Source: Zygnema cylindricum (taxonomy: Eukaryota; Streptophyta; Zygnematophyceae; Zygnematales; Zygnemataceae). Taken from it: 64,000 bases of DNA. The position numbers were made by a program, and so were the translations under genes. Below, in pieces: positions 1 to 9,830 of the stretch; position 1 is the first letter of the stretch; each line of letters opens with the position of its first letter. The notes under the pieces were generated by a model that was not told the DNA's origin, ran no database searches, and saw only the letters and a program-made list of their open reading frames with translations. The DNA lies in the NCBI GenBank assembly GCA_037447655.1, contig JBBHKE010002616.1:70675-134674 (forward strand), read 5' to 3'.

Positions 1-301
1 ACTTAAAGAGCTATAATGGGTGAAAGCACTTCAACAAGAAGTTGGGTACATGCAGACTAGACCTCAAGTCATTTTGTGCGATAACCAGGCTGCCATAGCC
101 ATTGCCCCCAATCCCAACCATCACTTTAAAAGTAAGCGGATGGATATCAGGTTACACTTTGTCAAAGAAAATGTGCTTGTTAGAGTCATCAAATTGTGTA
201 ATTTGGTTGATAAAAAAATGGTCGCAGACATGCTAACCAAGGCTCTCCATGCACCAAAGTTACGGTTTTGCATAGATGCATTGGACCTAGTGACTCGGTA
301 A
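1..301 (+). pseudogene. Ty1/copia RNase H C-terminal fragment (element 0)
   Basis: This is the end of a copia polyprotein cut off by the window edge. The RNase H block is recognisable from CDNQAAIAIA, then HHFKSKRMDIRLHFVKE and MVADMLTKAL, the standard end of copia pol. The frame carries a TAA at 14-16 where related copies have a codon before WVKAL, so this copy is dead or has a sequence error there. It ends with TAA at 299-301, followed by a purine-rich tract and an LTR start. It is on the plus strand, opposite to element A next door, and its protein is clearly diverged from elements A and D. Confidence 0.85.
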
Positions 302-320
302 GTGTAAAGCTTTAGGAGAG

Positions 321-1021
321 TGTTGAAATTAAAGCTTTGATCTCAACAGATAATAGTGTGAGGAGGATTTTAGGACTTAGAATATTTTTGTCCAAGTCAA
401 ATTGTAATACTTACATTTATTAGTGTTACAGTAGCAAAGTATGTTCTACGTCTACAGGAACACGCGTCAGTATCTAAGGCTTGTGCAGATATTCGAAAAA
501 GAGCGCTGACAGGAACATACACGCGTTGATTATCGAACGAGCGGAATCACAAGATCGGACGGGCGGAATGAAAAGCGCGCATTTGGGAACAATTACCTGT
601 ACGGAATAACGAGTACCGTTGGTAACGAATTAAGTCGACAGACGAGATTCGTGGGGGGTGCACATGTGACTAAGCACAACTGTACGCGCCCAGGTGGACC
701 GTACTTCTGAACAACAATCGGGTAGACTGACACGACTGGCAAGACTAAGCGAAACCAACATTAGTTGTACGGCGTCGAAACTGGAAATATTTGAAACACA
801 TTGTTTTGTTTTTAGCGCATTAAAATTTAGTGTTTCGTCACTTAGATTACGGTTAGCGGAAATTAGGGTTTTGAAGGTACCGTGAGTACAATGACGTACA
901 ATTTCAGTACCTTTTCATTTTGTAGTGCAATACGATAGCGCCTGGTGTAAGTTGTTGATTAGTTGGTTAGATCAGACATACTCTAAGTGTATAAAATTTA
1001 TGACTTATAAAAAAATGTATT
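321..1021 (+). repeat. Downstream LTR region of element 0 (right end uncertain)
   Basis: TGTTGAAATT follows the purine tract TTTAGGAGAG at 311-320, the normal position of a copia 3' LTR after the RNase H stop. The sequence has no other copy in the window, so its right end cannot be fixed. It is interrupted at the latest at 1022, where element A begins. It holds no convincing gene. Confidence 0.5.
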
Positions 1022-1830
1022 TGAAACTTTGAGACCTCCATAAGTTCTCAGGGTGGACAGCTTCCAAGAAGCCTCTAGGATAACCCTGACCCCTTTCTGT
1101 TTCAGCAAAAACAATTGCCACCCTATCAGACAATAACTCTGACCACCTTCACCCTTGTAAAGGCAAGACTCCCTTGAGTCGATAGCAAAAAGAATCTCTA
1201 AATTTGCTCCCCTGAGCAGTAAATTATGGAGGGTCAAAGTTGACCTTTTGTACATAAGCTCTCTGGGAGAGAGGGTCCTATCTCCTAATTTTTCTAAGTC
1301 CTATCTCTTTCATAGACTCTATCTACTGATGTACGGAGCGAATCAGATTACATCTCCGTACACAAAAGTACAGCTGCCGATGTACTTTGTGTATGGACAT
1401 TGTACGACATGGCCTAAATGTCGACACGTGGTATGTCCGGATTCGCTCCCTTAATCCTCGGAGATGCCGCGATCAAATGTAATTCCGCCACGTGTCATCC
1501 GATGTGGCGATGACCACAAACTGCCGAAGTTCCTTTCCGCGATCTCAGAGTTAATTCCGGCCGTCGGATTACATTCATATTAAATCGTAGCCGTAATAAA
1601 TCCATGCGCGATATTTGTTTCGCTAAAGAAATAACTGCGCGGTATTCGTTTCTTATTCGTACCATAATCCGTACTTTTACATTACTGGATCTATGTATCC
1701 CGTAAATAGTTCCAATTAAATGAATTATCCTACTTGATAATGTTTAATTAAATATCAAACCAGATAGTATGTAGCACTAGTAAGAGACTTAAACGGCTAA
1801 GGCTACCGGCTAACGGTTGTCTGCCGTCGC

Positions 1831-1853
1831 GTAGGTACCAGGATCAAATCCTG
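1831..1853 (+). other. Antisense tRNAi-Met T-arm-like motif in LTR A
   Basis: The plus strand reads AGGTACCAGGATCAAATCCTG, antisense to the element. It resembles the variable region plus T-arm of plant initiator tRNA-Met (CCAGGATCGAAACCTGG, from memory), including the A in place of T54 typical of initiators. Sequence resembling a tRNA A-box (ACGGCTAAGGC) lies about 45 bases before it. The same block recurs in every LTR here that is complete at its 5' end. Confidence 0.55.
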
Positions 1854-1936
1854 TGGCCGACACATACCTTTTAGTAAATAAACCCCTAACTAATATATAT
1901 TTCCCGTAAACCTCTGGATAGCCTAGGTAGCCATGG

Positions 1937-2003
1937 CTCTAGCTTCCTCTCCAATTTCTCAGTGACTGCGACAAGTTTGAGCAGTTGGAGAGAGAAGTTA
2001 GAG
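1937..2003. other. Conserved U3 stem-loop, LTR A copy
   Basis: Inverted arms CTAGCTTCCTCTCCAA and TTGGAGAGAGAAGTTAG flank the loop motif CAGTGACTGCGACAAGT. The same arms and loop, with sequence changes, occur at the same distance from the start of the other LTRs. Confidence 0.6.
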
Positions 2004-2078
2004 GTAGACTGCCTCGGCTTTTTCCTATATTTCTATTTAGACCTAGAAAATACTTTAAACGGATCTTTAATTTCTACA

Positions 2079-2095
2079 CTCCCCTTATTTTCTAG
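2079..2095 (-). other. Polypurine tract of element A
   Basis: The minus strand reads TAGAAAATAAGGGGAG immediately before the LTR start TGTAGAAATT. This is the expected primer site for plus-strand DNA synthesis. Elements B and D have nearly the same tract. Confidence 0.75.
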
Positions 2096-2500
2096 TCAAT
2101 CTTTAATTTCGGACCACACTTCTCCCTGCAGAAAATTAGCTTAGGGGAAGGCACAAGTTTGGTCATCATATCTGCTACCATCTCACTATTTGGTCGGTTT
2201 TCTAAACTGATTATTTTGTTTTCTACTTTCTCTTTAACAAAGTTGAGTCCGATGTCCATGTGTTTGGCTTTATAATGATGTTTAGGATTGGCAGAAATAG
2301 CGATTGCTGTTTGATTATCACAAAATATTTTCTGCACACCACTCTTAAGGTGACCAAGCCCACCAAGCAAAGACTTGACCCATATCAATTCTTTTACAGC
2401 AGAGCAAGTGGCCATATACTCAGCCTCCATGGTGGACTGAGCAATAACTTTTTGCTGTTTGCTACTCTAACAGCAAGCCCCATCACCCACATATAATACA
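2092..2500 (-). pseudogene. Element A RNase H domain
   Basis: Copia-type RNase H, the last pol domain. Motifs visible in order: MEAEYMA, LIWVKSLLG, FCDNQTAIAI and HHYKAKHMDIGLNFVKEKV, then MVADMMTK before the stop at 2092. The part before MEAEYMA continues in another frame, so the domain is frameshifted relative to the RT upstream. The coding strand is minus and the 3' end lies next to the polypurine tract. Confidence 0.85.
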
Positions 2501-2721
2501 TATCCAGAAGTGCATCTCCTCATCGGAGCATCACCCAAACTGGCATCACTCGAAGTAGTGATATCACTATTCTCCCCACCCAAATGCAACTATAGATCCC
2601 TTGTCCCTATCAAATATCTGAGGAGTCTCTTAGCTGCCTCCCAATCCCTCTTAGTGGGAGCATTTAGACTTCTACTCAGCACTCCTACAGCTGCAGCTAA
2701 ATCCGGCCGGGTACAATTCAT

Positions 2722-3670
2722 TTAATAGATTAGACTTCCCACTACTTGCCTGTAAGGAATAGTCTTCATGAACTTCTGTTCTTCATGAGATAATTCCTCG
2801 TCTAAGACTATGACTCCTTCTTCCTCACTCCCCTCATTTCCCTTCTTCAACTCCATTGGAGTTGTACAACTATTAGCTTTATCCATTTGAAATTTTTCAA
2901 GCATGTTCCCTATTGTTTCCTTTTGAGCCAATCATATAATTTTTCTTTTTCGGTCTCTCTCTACTTGAATTCCCAAAATATATTTTGCTTCCGCCATATC
3001 CTTCATTTCAAATCTTCCTTTAAGATCGGTTTTCAGTTTATTAATTTTTTCCATTGATTTACTTAAAACAAGCAAATCATCAACATAAATTGCAATAAAT
3101 ATAAAACCTTCCTCATCTTCGAAAACATAGATTGAGTGATCTGAGCTGATCCGAATATATCTCAGACCGGTAAAAAACTCATCAAGCTTCTTATTCCACT
3201 GTCGAGGCGCCTGTTTCAAACCATAAAGAGATTTAATCAGTCGGCATACCTTACTCTCCTCTCCTTCCTCCACAAACCCTTCGGGTTGTTGCATGAAGAT
3301 CTACTCTTCTTATTCTCCATGCAAAAAGGTTGTCTTGATGTCCATCTGGTGCACTTCCATGTCTTCCGCTGCTGCCAGGCTGAGAAGTATGCGGACGGAG
3401 GGAAATCTGACCACCGAGGCAAAGGTTTCCTCGTAGTCAATTCCCTCATTTTGTGTAAATCCCTTTGCCACTAATCAGGCCTTGTAGCGCTAGATTGTGT
3501 TATCTGGATTCAATATTAATTTGAAAACCCACTTACAACCGATTAGTTTTCGGTTAGGTGGACAATCCACCAGCTTTCAGGTATCGGGTGCCATAATTGA
3601 GTCCATCTCCTCATTGATGGCTGTCTTCCACCGGTTTCTTTCTGGACAAGTCATCGCCTCTCCATATGTT
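2722..3670 (-). pseudogene. Element A reverse transcriptase
   Basis: Copia reverse transcriptase (RVT_2 family). It carries LIKSLYGLKQAPRQW, the catalytic box YVDD (minus strand, about 3077-3088), LKGRFEMKDM and the downstream segment IPYRQVVGSLIY. The N-terminal part towards 3670 (PIGCKWVFK-like reading) continues in shifted frames with stops. Function would be reverse transcription of the element RNA inside virus-like particles, but this copy cannot encode an intact enzyme. Confidence 0.87.
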
Positions 3671-4019
3671 TGAGGTTCATCTTGATGAGATAATTTAGTT
3701 ACCTTGTTATTAACCTATTTTTCTTGCAGTCTTTTGCTACTTCTCCTTCCCCCTTCAAAATCTAAGGCCAGAATAGATGGTTCTCGTGGATTCTTTCGAA
3801 CAAACTAGGGTTCTCCCCTATCCTTTGATTCCGAATCAATTTCCACCACGTCTTCCGCTTCGGGTAGAGTTGTCACAAGAGTTTCCACAACCGAGTCCTT
3901 TTCGGTCTGATTTGTACCTCCAAGAATGTCATCTTCTCTAAAACCTGAATAGTTAGGAAGCTCAAAGTCATCAAAATTTTCTGACTCAAAGCCTGATTTT
4001 TACTGAATTTGTATACTTG

Positions 4020-4800
4020 AAGGGATCCACAGACTTTCCTTCATCCATAACTACTAGATGCTTTACTAAGATTATATCTTCCCTTTTTAGTTCGTAAACT
4101 CTATATCCTTTTACATCTTGATCATATCCTAATAAGTATCCCGGTTTTCCTTTAGGGACTAGCTTCCAATTGGACCGATTTGTATCTAGACTGAAAACTT
4201 GACCGCCGAAAACCTATAAGTGAGATATGTCTGGTTTCCGGCCTGTCCATCTCTCATAAGGTGTTTGATCTTTTATAGCTGAAGTAAGAACTCTATTTTT
4301 GAGGTAATTAGCACAGTTCATTACTTCTGCCCAAAACCTTTTTCCTATCTTTTTATCTGACAACATACTTCTAGCACTATCACTTAGAATTCTATTTAAC
4401 CTTTCAACTACCCCATTCTGTTCCGGGTTTTTTGGAACTGTCTTTTGGTGTTGGACTCCATCTTCCCTCAGAAAATCCTCAAACTGGTTAGAGGTATACT
4501 CCCCACCATTGTCACTCCTTACTCTCTTGATTAGAGTTTCATGGAGTTTTTCACTCCAGGGTTTATATTGCCTAAAACACTCCTCAGCCTCTAACTTGTT
4601 TTTCAAAAAATACTCCTGGGAATACCGAGACCAATCATCAGTGATAGTCATCATAAATCTCTTCCCCCCCGGTGAGGGCACTTTAGCCGGTCCCCAAATA
4701 TCTATGTGTGCTAGATCTATAAATTTTTCTCCTTTATAGGTGGTTGTTTTAGGAAAGGGTAATCTGTGTGTTTTACCTTGAGCACATCCACTACAATCAC
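4020..4800 (-). pseudogene. Element A integrase core and C-terminal region
   Basis: Integrase of the rve family, which joins element cDNA to the chromosome. The core runs from the DIWGPAK region to WTGRKPDISHL at 4214. The second catalytic Asp is in RSDNGGEY and the Glu in PEQNGVVERLNR, with exactly 35 residues between them (D,D35E spacing). Downstream, 4020-4200 reads in other frames as the copia integrase C-terminal segment (KGYRVYELKREDIILVKH-like). All three acidic residues appear preserved although the frame is broken around the core. Confidence 0.87.
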
Positions 4801-4822
4801 TTATATTATCACTCCCACTGAA

Positions 4823-5330
4823 CTAAATCCCTTCCACCACTCCCATCTTTTTCATCTCTCTTAACTTATCTAGATTTACATACCCAAGCCTCTTATGCCA
4901 CATCATAATATCATGAACACCAGCATAATAAAGTTTCTTTGTTTCATTACTTAAAATCAACCTAAACATCCCATGGCTACCTTTCTCAGCAATGAAATAG
5001 ACATCCTCCTCAAAACTAGCAGTAAAGACTCCTTCCCTAATGCTAATAAAAAAACCCTTATCATCTGATACAGATGTAGAGATGAGGTTTTTGTTCAGCT
5101 CCGGAATAAAAATACATCGGAGAATGTTACTATGGATGTCTTTCCTTCTAGTAACACTTTCAAATCTACCGATCCTACAAGAGTAGTGGTGACTATCCTC
5201 CAATCCCCGTACTCTATCTCTACGGTGGGAATCTTTCTTATCTTAGTGAACAGGTGCCTATCCTTACACATGTGCATAAAGGCACCTGAATCTACAATCT
5301 AGCCTTCTTCACCTTTCAATCCACCGTAAG
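4823..5330 (-). pseudogene. Element A protease and pre-integrase region
   Basis: Aspartic protease followed by the GAG-pre-integrase zinc-binding segment. The protease active site reads IVDSGA and is preceded by an in-frame TAG where related copies have a Trp codon. VEIEYGD and FIPELNKNLIST follow. The pre-integrase segment shows MMWHKRLGYVNLDKL and CSGCAQGK near 4780. A frameshift near 5100 separates the two halves. Confidence 0.8.
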
Positions 5331-5519
5331 CACATTTCTGCCTTCGTGGAATTTCGACCTCGTTTTTCGCCTCCAACTCCTCATCTAAAATGAGCTCATC
5401 GTCCTTGTCCTCGGATTCCGCCTCATGTACCTGTGTCACAAGGGCCTTTTTCTTTCCTCTCAGGGTACCACCGGTCTGCCCCTCCTTTAACCGAAGCTCG
5501 ATTAGCTTAGTGCACTTTG

Positions 5520-6424
5520 CCATATAGTGCCTAGGTTTCTTACAAAAATAACATAAACCTTTGGAAGCCCTTGGTCCGAACTCGTCGGTCTGATTTTTCT
5601 GCTCCCTCCCCCCATAGTTTGTTACCGGTTTCTGTGAATCCTTCTTCCTCTAATCGGTTGCAGTTGCCAAGGCTTGGTCACTCTTTCCTCCCCTTCGGAT
5701 TTCAATCGTATTCTCCCGAACGACAATAACCCTACCACTGAGTTCCATATCCACCTTGAGTCCGGCAAGTCTTGCACACGGTTGACTATGTTCTCGAACT
5801 CATCAGGTAACTTCATCAGTAAACAGTTAACCTTTTCTTTTTCACTAAAATCTTTTCCCGCACTCTCTAGCTCCATGAAGAGTGTAGCAAGCTCATTGCA
5901 AAAATCCAACATCTTCCCCCCTTTGTATACATACTCCTTAACTTTCTGATCAGCCAACTGTTGTTGCTTAATCGTACCACTTCGGTACATCTCTATGAGA
6001 GCCATCCAAAGATCAGATGCCCTTTCTACCTGCAAATGAGGACATGCAAGTCCTTGAGTGAGATGGCGTAGGATGAAGTGCTTTGCCGCCATATTGTTGA
6101 AGTCCCAGGTTTCAGTATCATTATCCTCGTTCCTCGGAATAGGTGACATGAATGCTGAACCAGTTGCTATTGGTGTGTTCGCCTTCTTCTCCTTTCCTAT
6201 GTCCACCACCACTTCTTCCTTTGTTTTATCCGTTGAAGGTGGATCCTCTTTCCTGGTGAATCTGCTTCCTCCAAACCCTGGAGGGATTCTAAGACTTGAT
6301 GGACGCCCCAATCGTCCACTCACTATCCCCCAAAACCTTTTTTTGCATAGAGCTCCTATCATCATACTTTCCCAGTATATTAAGCCAGTTCCATTAAAGA
6401 TTGGTACCCTTAAAGGGCCCATTA
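5520..6424 (-). pseudogene. Element A gag with CCHC zinc knuckle
   Basis: Capsid-like gag (UBN2/retrotran_gag family). It starts at MGPLRVPIFNGTG next to the primer binding site, with AAKHFILRHLT, IEMYRSGTI, FCNELATLF and CLLMKLPDEFENIV downstream. A zinc knuckle CYFCKKPRHYMAKC (CX2CX4HX4C) lies at about 5519-5560, in a shifted frame. An open frame also extends upstream of the Met into the LTR, so the start is chosen by comparison with elements B and D. Confidence 0.85.
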
Positions 6425-6427
6425 ACC
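6413..6427 (-). other. Element A primer binding site (mutated)
   Basis: The minus strand reads GGTTAATGGGCCC directly after the LTR end TTTCA. This is the GGTTATGGGCCC site of elements B and D with one extra A. Confidence 0.7.
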
Positions 6428-6652
6428 TGAAATTGTGAGACCTCCATAAGTCCTCAGAGTGGATAGCTTCCAAGAAGCCTCTATGATAACCCTGACCCCT
6501 TTGTGTTTCAGCAAAAACAACAGCCACCCTGGCAGAGAATAACTCTGACCATCTTCACCCCTGTAAAGGCAAGACTCCCCTGAGTCGATAGCAAAAAGAA
6601 TCTCTGAATTTGCTCCCATGGGCAGTAAATTATGGAGGGTCAAAGTTGACCT
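6428..6652 (-). repeat. Element A upstream LTR, proximal piece
   Basis: Matches 1022-1246 of the downstream LTR of element A. It stops at GACCT (6648-6652), the target sequence duplicated by the insertion of element B. Confidence 0.88.
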
Positions 6653-7606
6653 TGAAACTCTGAGACCTCCATTGGCCCTCAGAGTATGCAGATCCAAAAG
6701 AAGCTAATCTAGATAGTGCCGACTCCAAGTTAATATAAACCCAAGTGACTGACCCCTTGACAGTCAGAACCCCAATATAGATTCACCCCTGTGAAATAAC
6801 ACTTTCTGTGTGCTCAGTTCCACCACAGAATGCAAAGTTAGAATATGAGATTTGGACACATTCACCCACTTTGACTTTCCCTTAGAAATACAGCCACCCT
6901 GGCAGACAAAAACTCTGACCGACTACACCCCTGTGTAGCCTAGACTCCCCTGAGTCCGCAGCAAAAAGAATCACTGAAAATGGTCAAGTAAATTGATAGT
7001 TATGGCTGGCCAAAGTTTGCCATTTATACAGGGTGCTCTCTGGGAGAGGCAGCTGCCTACCCAAAATTTTCTAAGTCCTATTCCCTCTCTAAAACTCTAT
7101 CTTCTGAAGTACGGCACCAATCAAATTACTGTATCGTACATAAAAGTACAGGTGCCGGTGTACTTTATGTACGGCCATTGTACGACATGGCAAAAAATGT
7201 CGACACGTGTCATATCCGGATTTGTTCCCGTAATCTCCGGAGTTGCCGCAATCCAATGTAGTGTTACCACGTGTCACTTAATGTGGCGGTGATCGCAAAC
7301 CGCCAAAATCGTACGTCGCGATCTCCGCATCCTTCGCGGCCGTCCGATCAAATTTGGATTTCAATCGTGGCCGTCATAAATACCTGCGCGGTATTCTTTC
7401 CGGCGTCAAACAAACCGCGCGGTATTTATTTCGTAATCGTACCGTACGTCGTACTTTCCACAACTGTTTCTATGCAGTATCCATATAGTTCTAGTTAAAT
7501 GAATTATTCTTTTAGTAACTATTTAAATAAATATCATACCTCCTAATATCTAATACAATTAAGACTATCTGGATAAGACTACCGGCTATTGTCGGTTTGA
7601 CAAGTG

Positions 7607-7630
7607 GCAGGTACCAGGATCAAATCCTGG
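7607..7630 (+). other. Antisense tRNAi-Met T-arm-like motif, LTR B downstream
   Basis: Best match of the series: 20 of 24 positions agree with the variable loop plus T-arm of plant initiator tRNA-Met recalled from memory. The core is CCAGGATCAAATCCTGG. It lies about 215 bases from the LTR start and is antisense to the element. Confidence 0.6.
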
Positions 7631-7710
7631 ACCTGGCGAAACTATCTTTTACAGAAAATCCCCTATAAAACAACTGTCTGTCTCCCTCTAGACAGCACAT
7701 GCAGCCTTGG

Positions 7711-7770
7711 CTAACTCCTCCTTCAGTCTTCAGTGACTGCGACAAGTGTGGGGACTTGAGGAGGAGTTAG
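7711..7770. other. Conserved U3 stem-loop, LTR B downstream
   Basis: Arms CTAACTCCTCCTTCAGTC and GACTTGAGGAGGAGTTAG close a loop with CAGTGACTGCGACAAGTGTG. The stem is near-perfect over 18 pairs, and the twin copy at 10889-10948 is identical. Confidence 0.65.
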
Positions 7771-7864
7771 AGGCAGGCTGTCAATATCTACTATTTTGCT
7801 TTTTATTTTGCAATCTCTAGACCTAGAAAATACTTGAATTCCAACACTCCCCTTATTTTCTAGT

Positions 7865-8825
7865 CTATTTTTCTTTCAACTCCCACAAACAAGTAAACAA
7901 ACATCCCCTCCCCTTTTTCCTTTTCTTTTTCCTCTTTCCTTTTCCTTTCATAAAACTTAAGTATTTAACACAGTGCATTAAATGAACTGAAATGATAATT
8001 ATATCACACATTTTATTTAACATCCCATTTTTCTTAAATTCAAGCAAAGATTTTATCCACTTCATCACTCTTTCATCCACACACAAACCGATTTCCCTCT
8101 TGCGATCCAAATAGCCAGCCCCATTTCCAATCTGCAACATACACCTAGATGCTAACCCTTTTACAGGCACATCTTCGTCACACCAAGTAGTGATGTCAAA
8201 TCCATCCACCCCCAAATATTCCCAAAAACCACTAGTCCCCACTAAGTTCCTCATAAGATCTATATCTTTCGTACTCATATTTTTATCCATGATAATTACC
8301 CCATTTTCTGAACTTCCCTCACTCTCTCCCATGGAATTCTTTCCACTATTACTTTCTAATTTAGTTCCCAATAAATATTTCTTCTCCCCTAAACCTTTAA
8401 TCAAATATTTCTCTTCTCCCCTATCCTTTAAAACCTCTTCGAGTTTCACTTCTCCCCTTTCCTCGGAATCCGTTGAAGTCTCCCTTTTCCGACCAGTTTT
8501 CTGTTTCCCTATTGTGTATAAAATTATCCTCATTAATTTTATCTTTCCCGTTTTCACTTATGGATCCTAGATCTGACTTTCTCATTTCTAAATCATATAC
8601 TCTACACTCCTTGACATCCTCAAGTATTTCCTCTCTCTTTACTTCCCTTATACCTCCAAAAGCACACTGTTGCCTTCGTCCTATTTCTGTGTACTTTTCT
8701 CTCTTCCCCATTCTACCGATGTGAAGAAGCTCCAATTTTTCTTCATCCTCTTTCTCCTCTTCCTCTTCGTCCTCCTCATCCACATTCCAACTTCTAAGTT
8801 TTTCCAAACAAGGGCATTCCTCCAT
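7865..8825 (-). pseudogene. Element B fused pol remnants
   Basis: An acidic stretch after the zinc knuckle (near 8760) leads to QQCAFGGI, which aligns with the pre-protease segment of element A. It is followed directly by DVKECRVYDL, resembling the integrase C-terminal segment. Near 8200, GFDITTW is like the RNase H LHLGG..ITT region, and RVMKWIKSLLE resembles the WVKSLLG motif. The protease, integrase core and RT have therefore been removed by deletions that joined the ends. The remaining frames are shifted and probably encode nothing useful. Confidence 0.6.
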
Positions 8826-9828
8826 ATAATGACCCGGTTCCCTACAAAAGAAGCAAACCCCCTTTTTTCAAAGCTCCCGTGCCTTTTCCTCTCCCTCTCT
8901 TTCCACCAAAGTTCCGATAAGGTTTACCTTTGTCTTTCTTTCTCTCATCACGCTTCCGCTCGTCACCACCGTTCTTCTCATCACGCTTCCGCTCGTCACC
9001 GCCGTTCCTCTCATCACGATTCCGCCAATCACCACCAGCTGAAAATGCATTGACCCTGTCCTTTCCCCTACGAAGCTCCAAAGTGCTTTCCCTCACAAGA
9101 ATTATCCCCATGGTAAAGCTCCAAGTCCATGAGGAGCCATCCATTGCCTGCATACGACAAATTATGTTTTCGTACTCATCTGGGAGTTTCATAATTAGTG
9201 TATTAATCTTACTCTCCTCAGATTCTACATATCCCGCACTAGTAAGCTCAACATATAACGCAGCAATATCATTACAAAACTCTATCATGCCTACCGCCTT
9301 TATAAACGTAGGCATCTATTTCTTGTTTTACTAATTGCTGCCTCTGAATAGTCTCACTCTTATAAATCTGAGTTAGTGCTTCCCATATCTCCGAAGACTT
9401 GGTTAGACTTAATAGAGTGATAGCTATCGACTTAGACACATATCTAAGTATGAGATGTTTTGCTGTAGTGTTTTTGTATTCCCATATTTTCCTGTCATTT
9501 TCTTCAGTTTTAATCCCTACATGTGGTACCATAGCTGAGAGCCTAGCTCCCCTCACCATAGGTGTCCCTTTTTCCTTCTCCCCTATTTCCCCATCCACGG
9601 AAAGGTTTTTCCCTTCACCTTCCGTTGCATCTGAACTCCGGGTGATATTCTGGACAGTCTCAGATGATTCTCCGTAATAAGCTCCTCCAAAGCTAGGTGG
9701 CGGACATCTCACTTGTCCCGCAACAATTCCCCATAAGTGCTTCTCGAAAAGCAATCCCTCCATTGTAAACGCCCAATACGTGAAGCCTGTTCCATCAAAC
9801 ATAGGCACCCTAGATGGTGGGCCCATAA
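8820..9828 (-). pseudogene. Element B gag with CCHC knuckle, two frameshifts
   Basis: Gag begins MGPPSRVPMFDGTG, with the ATG inside the primer binding site, and shows FTYWAF, AAKHLILRYV, YKSETIQRQQ, then (after a shift near 9295) IEFCNDIAALY and TLIMKLPDEYENII. A short tandem repeat near 8940-9035 encodes alternating basic and acidic RDERNGGDERK-like units. After a second shift the knuckle CFFCREPGHYMEEC (CX2CX4HX4C) is intact at about 8823-8864. The gag frame also reads upstream into the LTR from another ATG (MEVSEFQV), so initiation in the LTR is possible. Confidence 0.85.
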
Positions 9829-9830
9829 CC
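9816..9830 (-). other. Element B primer binding site (anticodon-arm type)
   Basis: GGTTATGGGCCCACC follows the LTR end TTTCA with no spacer. It is the exact complement of GGTGGGCCCATAACC, the anticodon arm of plant initiator tRNA-Met as I recall it. The usual plant copia site TGGTATCAGAGC, complementary to the tRNA 3' end, is absent. Confidence 0.8.

Larger units (their letters stand above)
1022..2078 (-). repeat. Element A downstream (3') LTR, 1057 bp
   Basis: On the minus strand it runs from TGTAGAAATT to GTTTCA. It starts directly after the purine tract at 2079-2095 and matches the pieces at 6428-6652 and 11030-11577 over their full length. It carries two plant G-box-like CACGTG sites near 1424 and 1491. 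In U3 it holds the conserved stem-loop (1937-2003) and the T-arm-like motif (1831-1853). Confidence 0.88.
6653..7846 (-). repeat. Element B downstream LTR, 1194 bp
   Basis: Runs TGTTGGAATT to GAGTTTCA on the minus strand, the same length as its partner at 9831. It contains CACGTG cores near 7205 and 7270, the T-arm-like motif (7607-7630) and the stem-loop (7711-7770). Confidence 0.93.

Noticed and set aside
1248-1454. Open frames in LTRs (also 6993-7292, 10171-10410, 32983-33189, 38383-38598)
   Set aside because: The same frames recur only because the LTRs are homologous; they run antisense to the elements and show no domain.
1780-1865. A true tRNA gene in the LTR
   Set aside because: The A- and B-box-like words and T-arm are present, but no matching acceptor stem and anticodon arm could be folded. 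It is repeated in LTRs at a fixed position, so it is part of the LTR.
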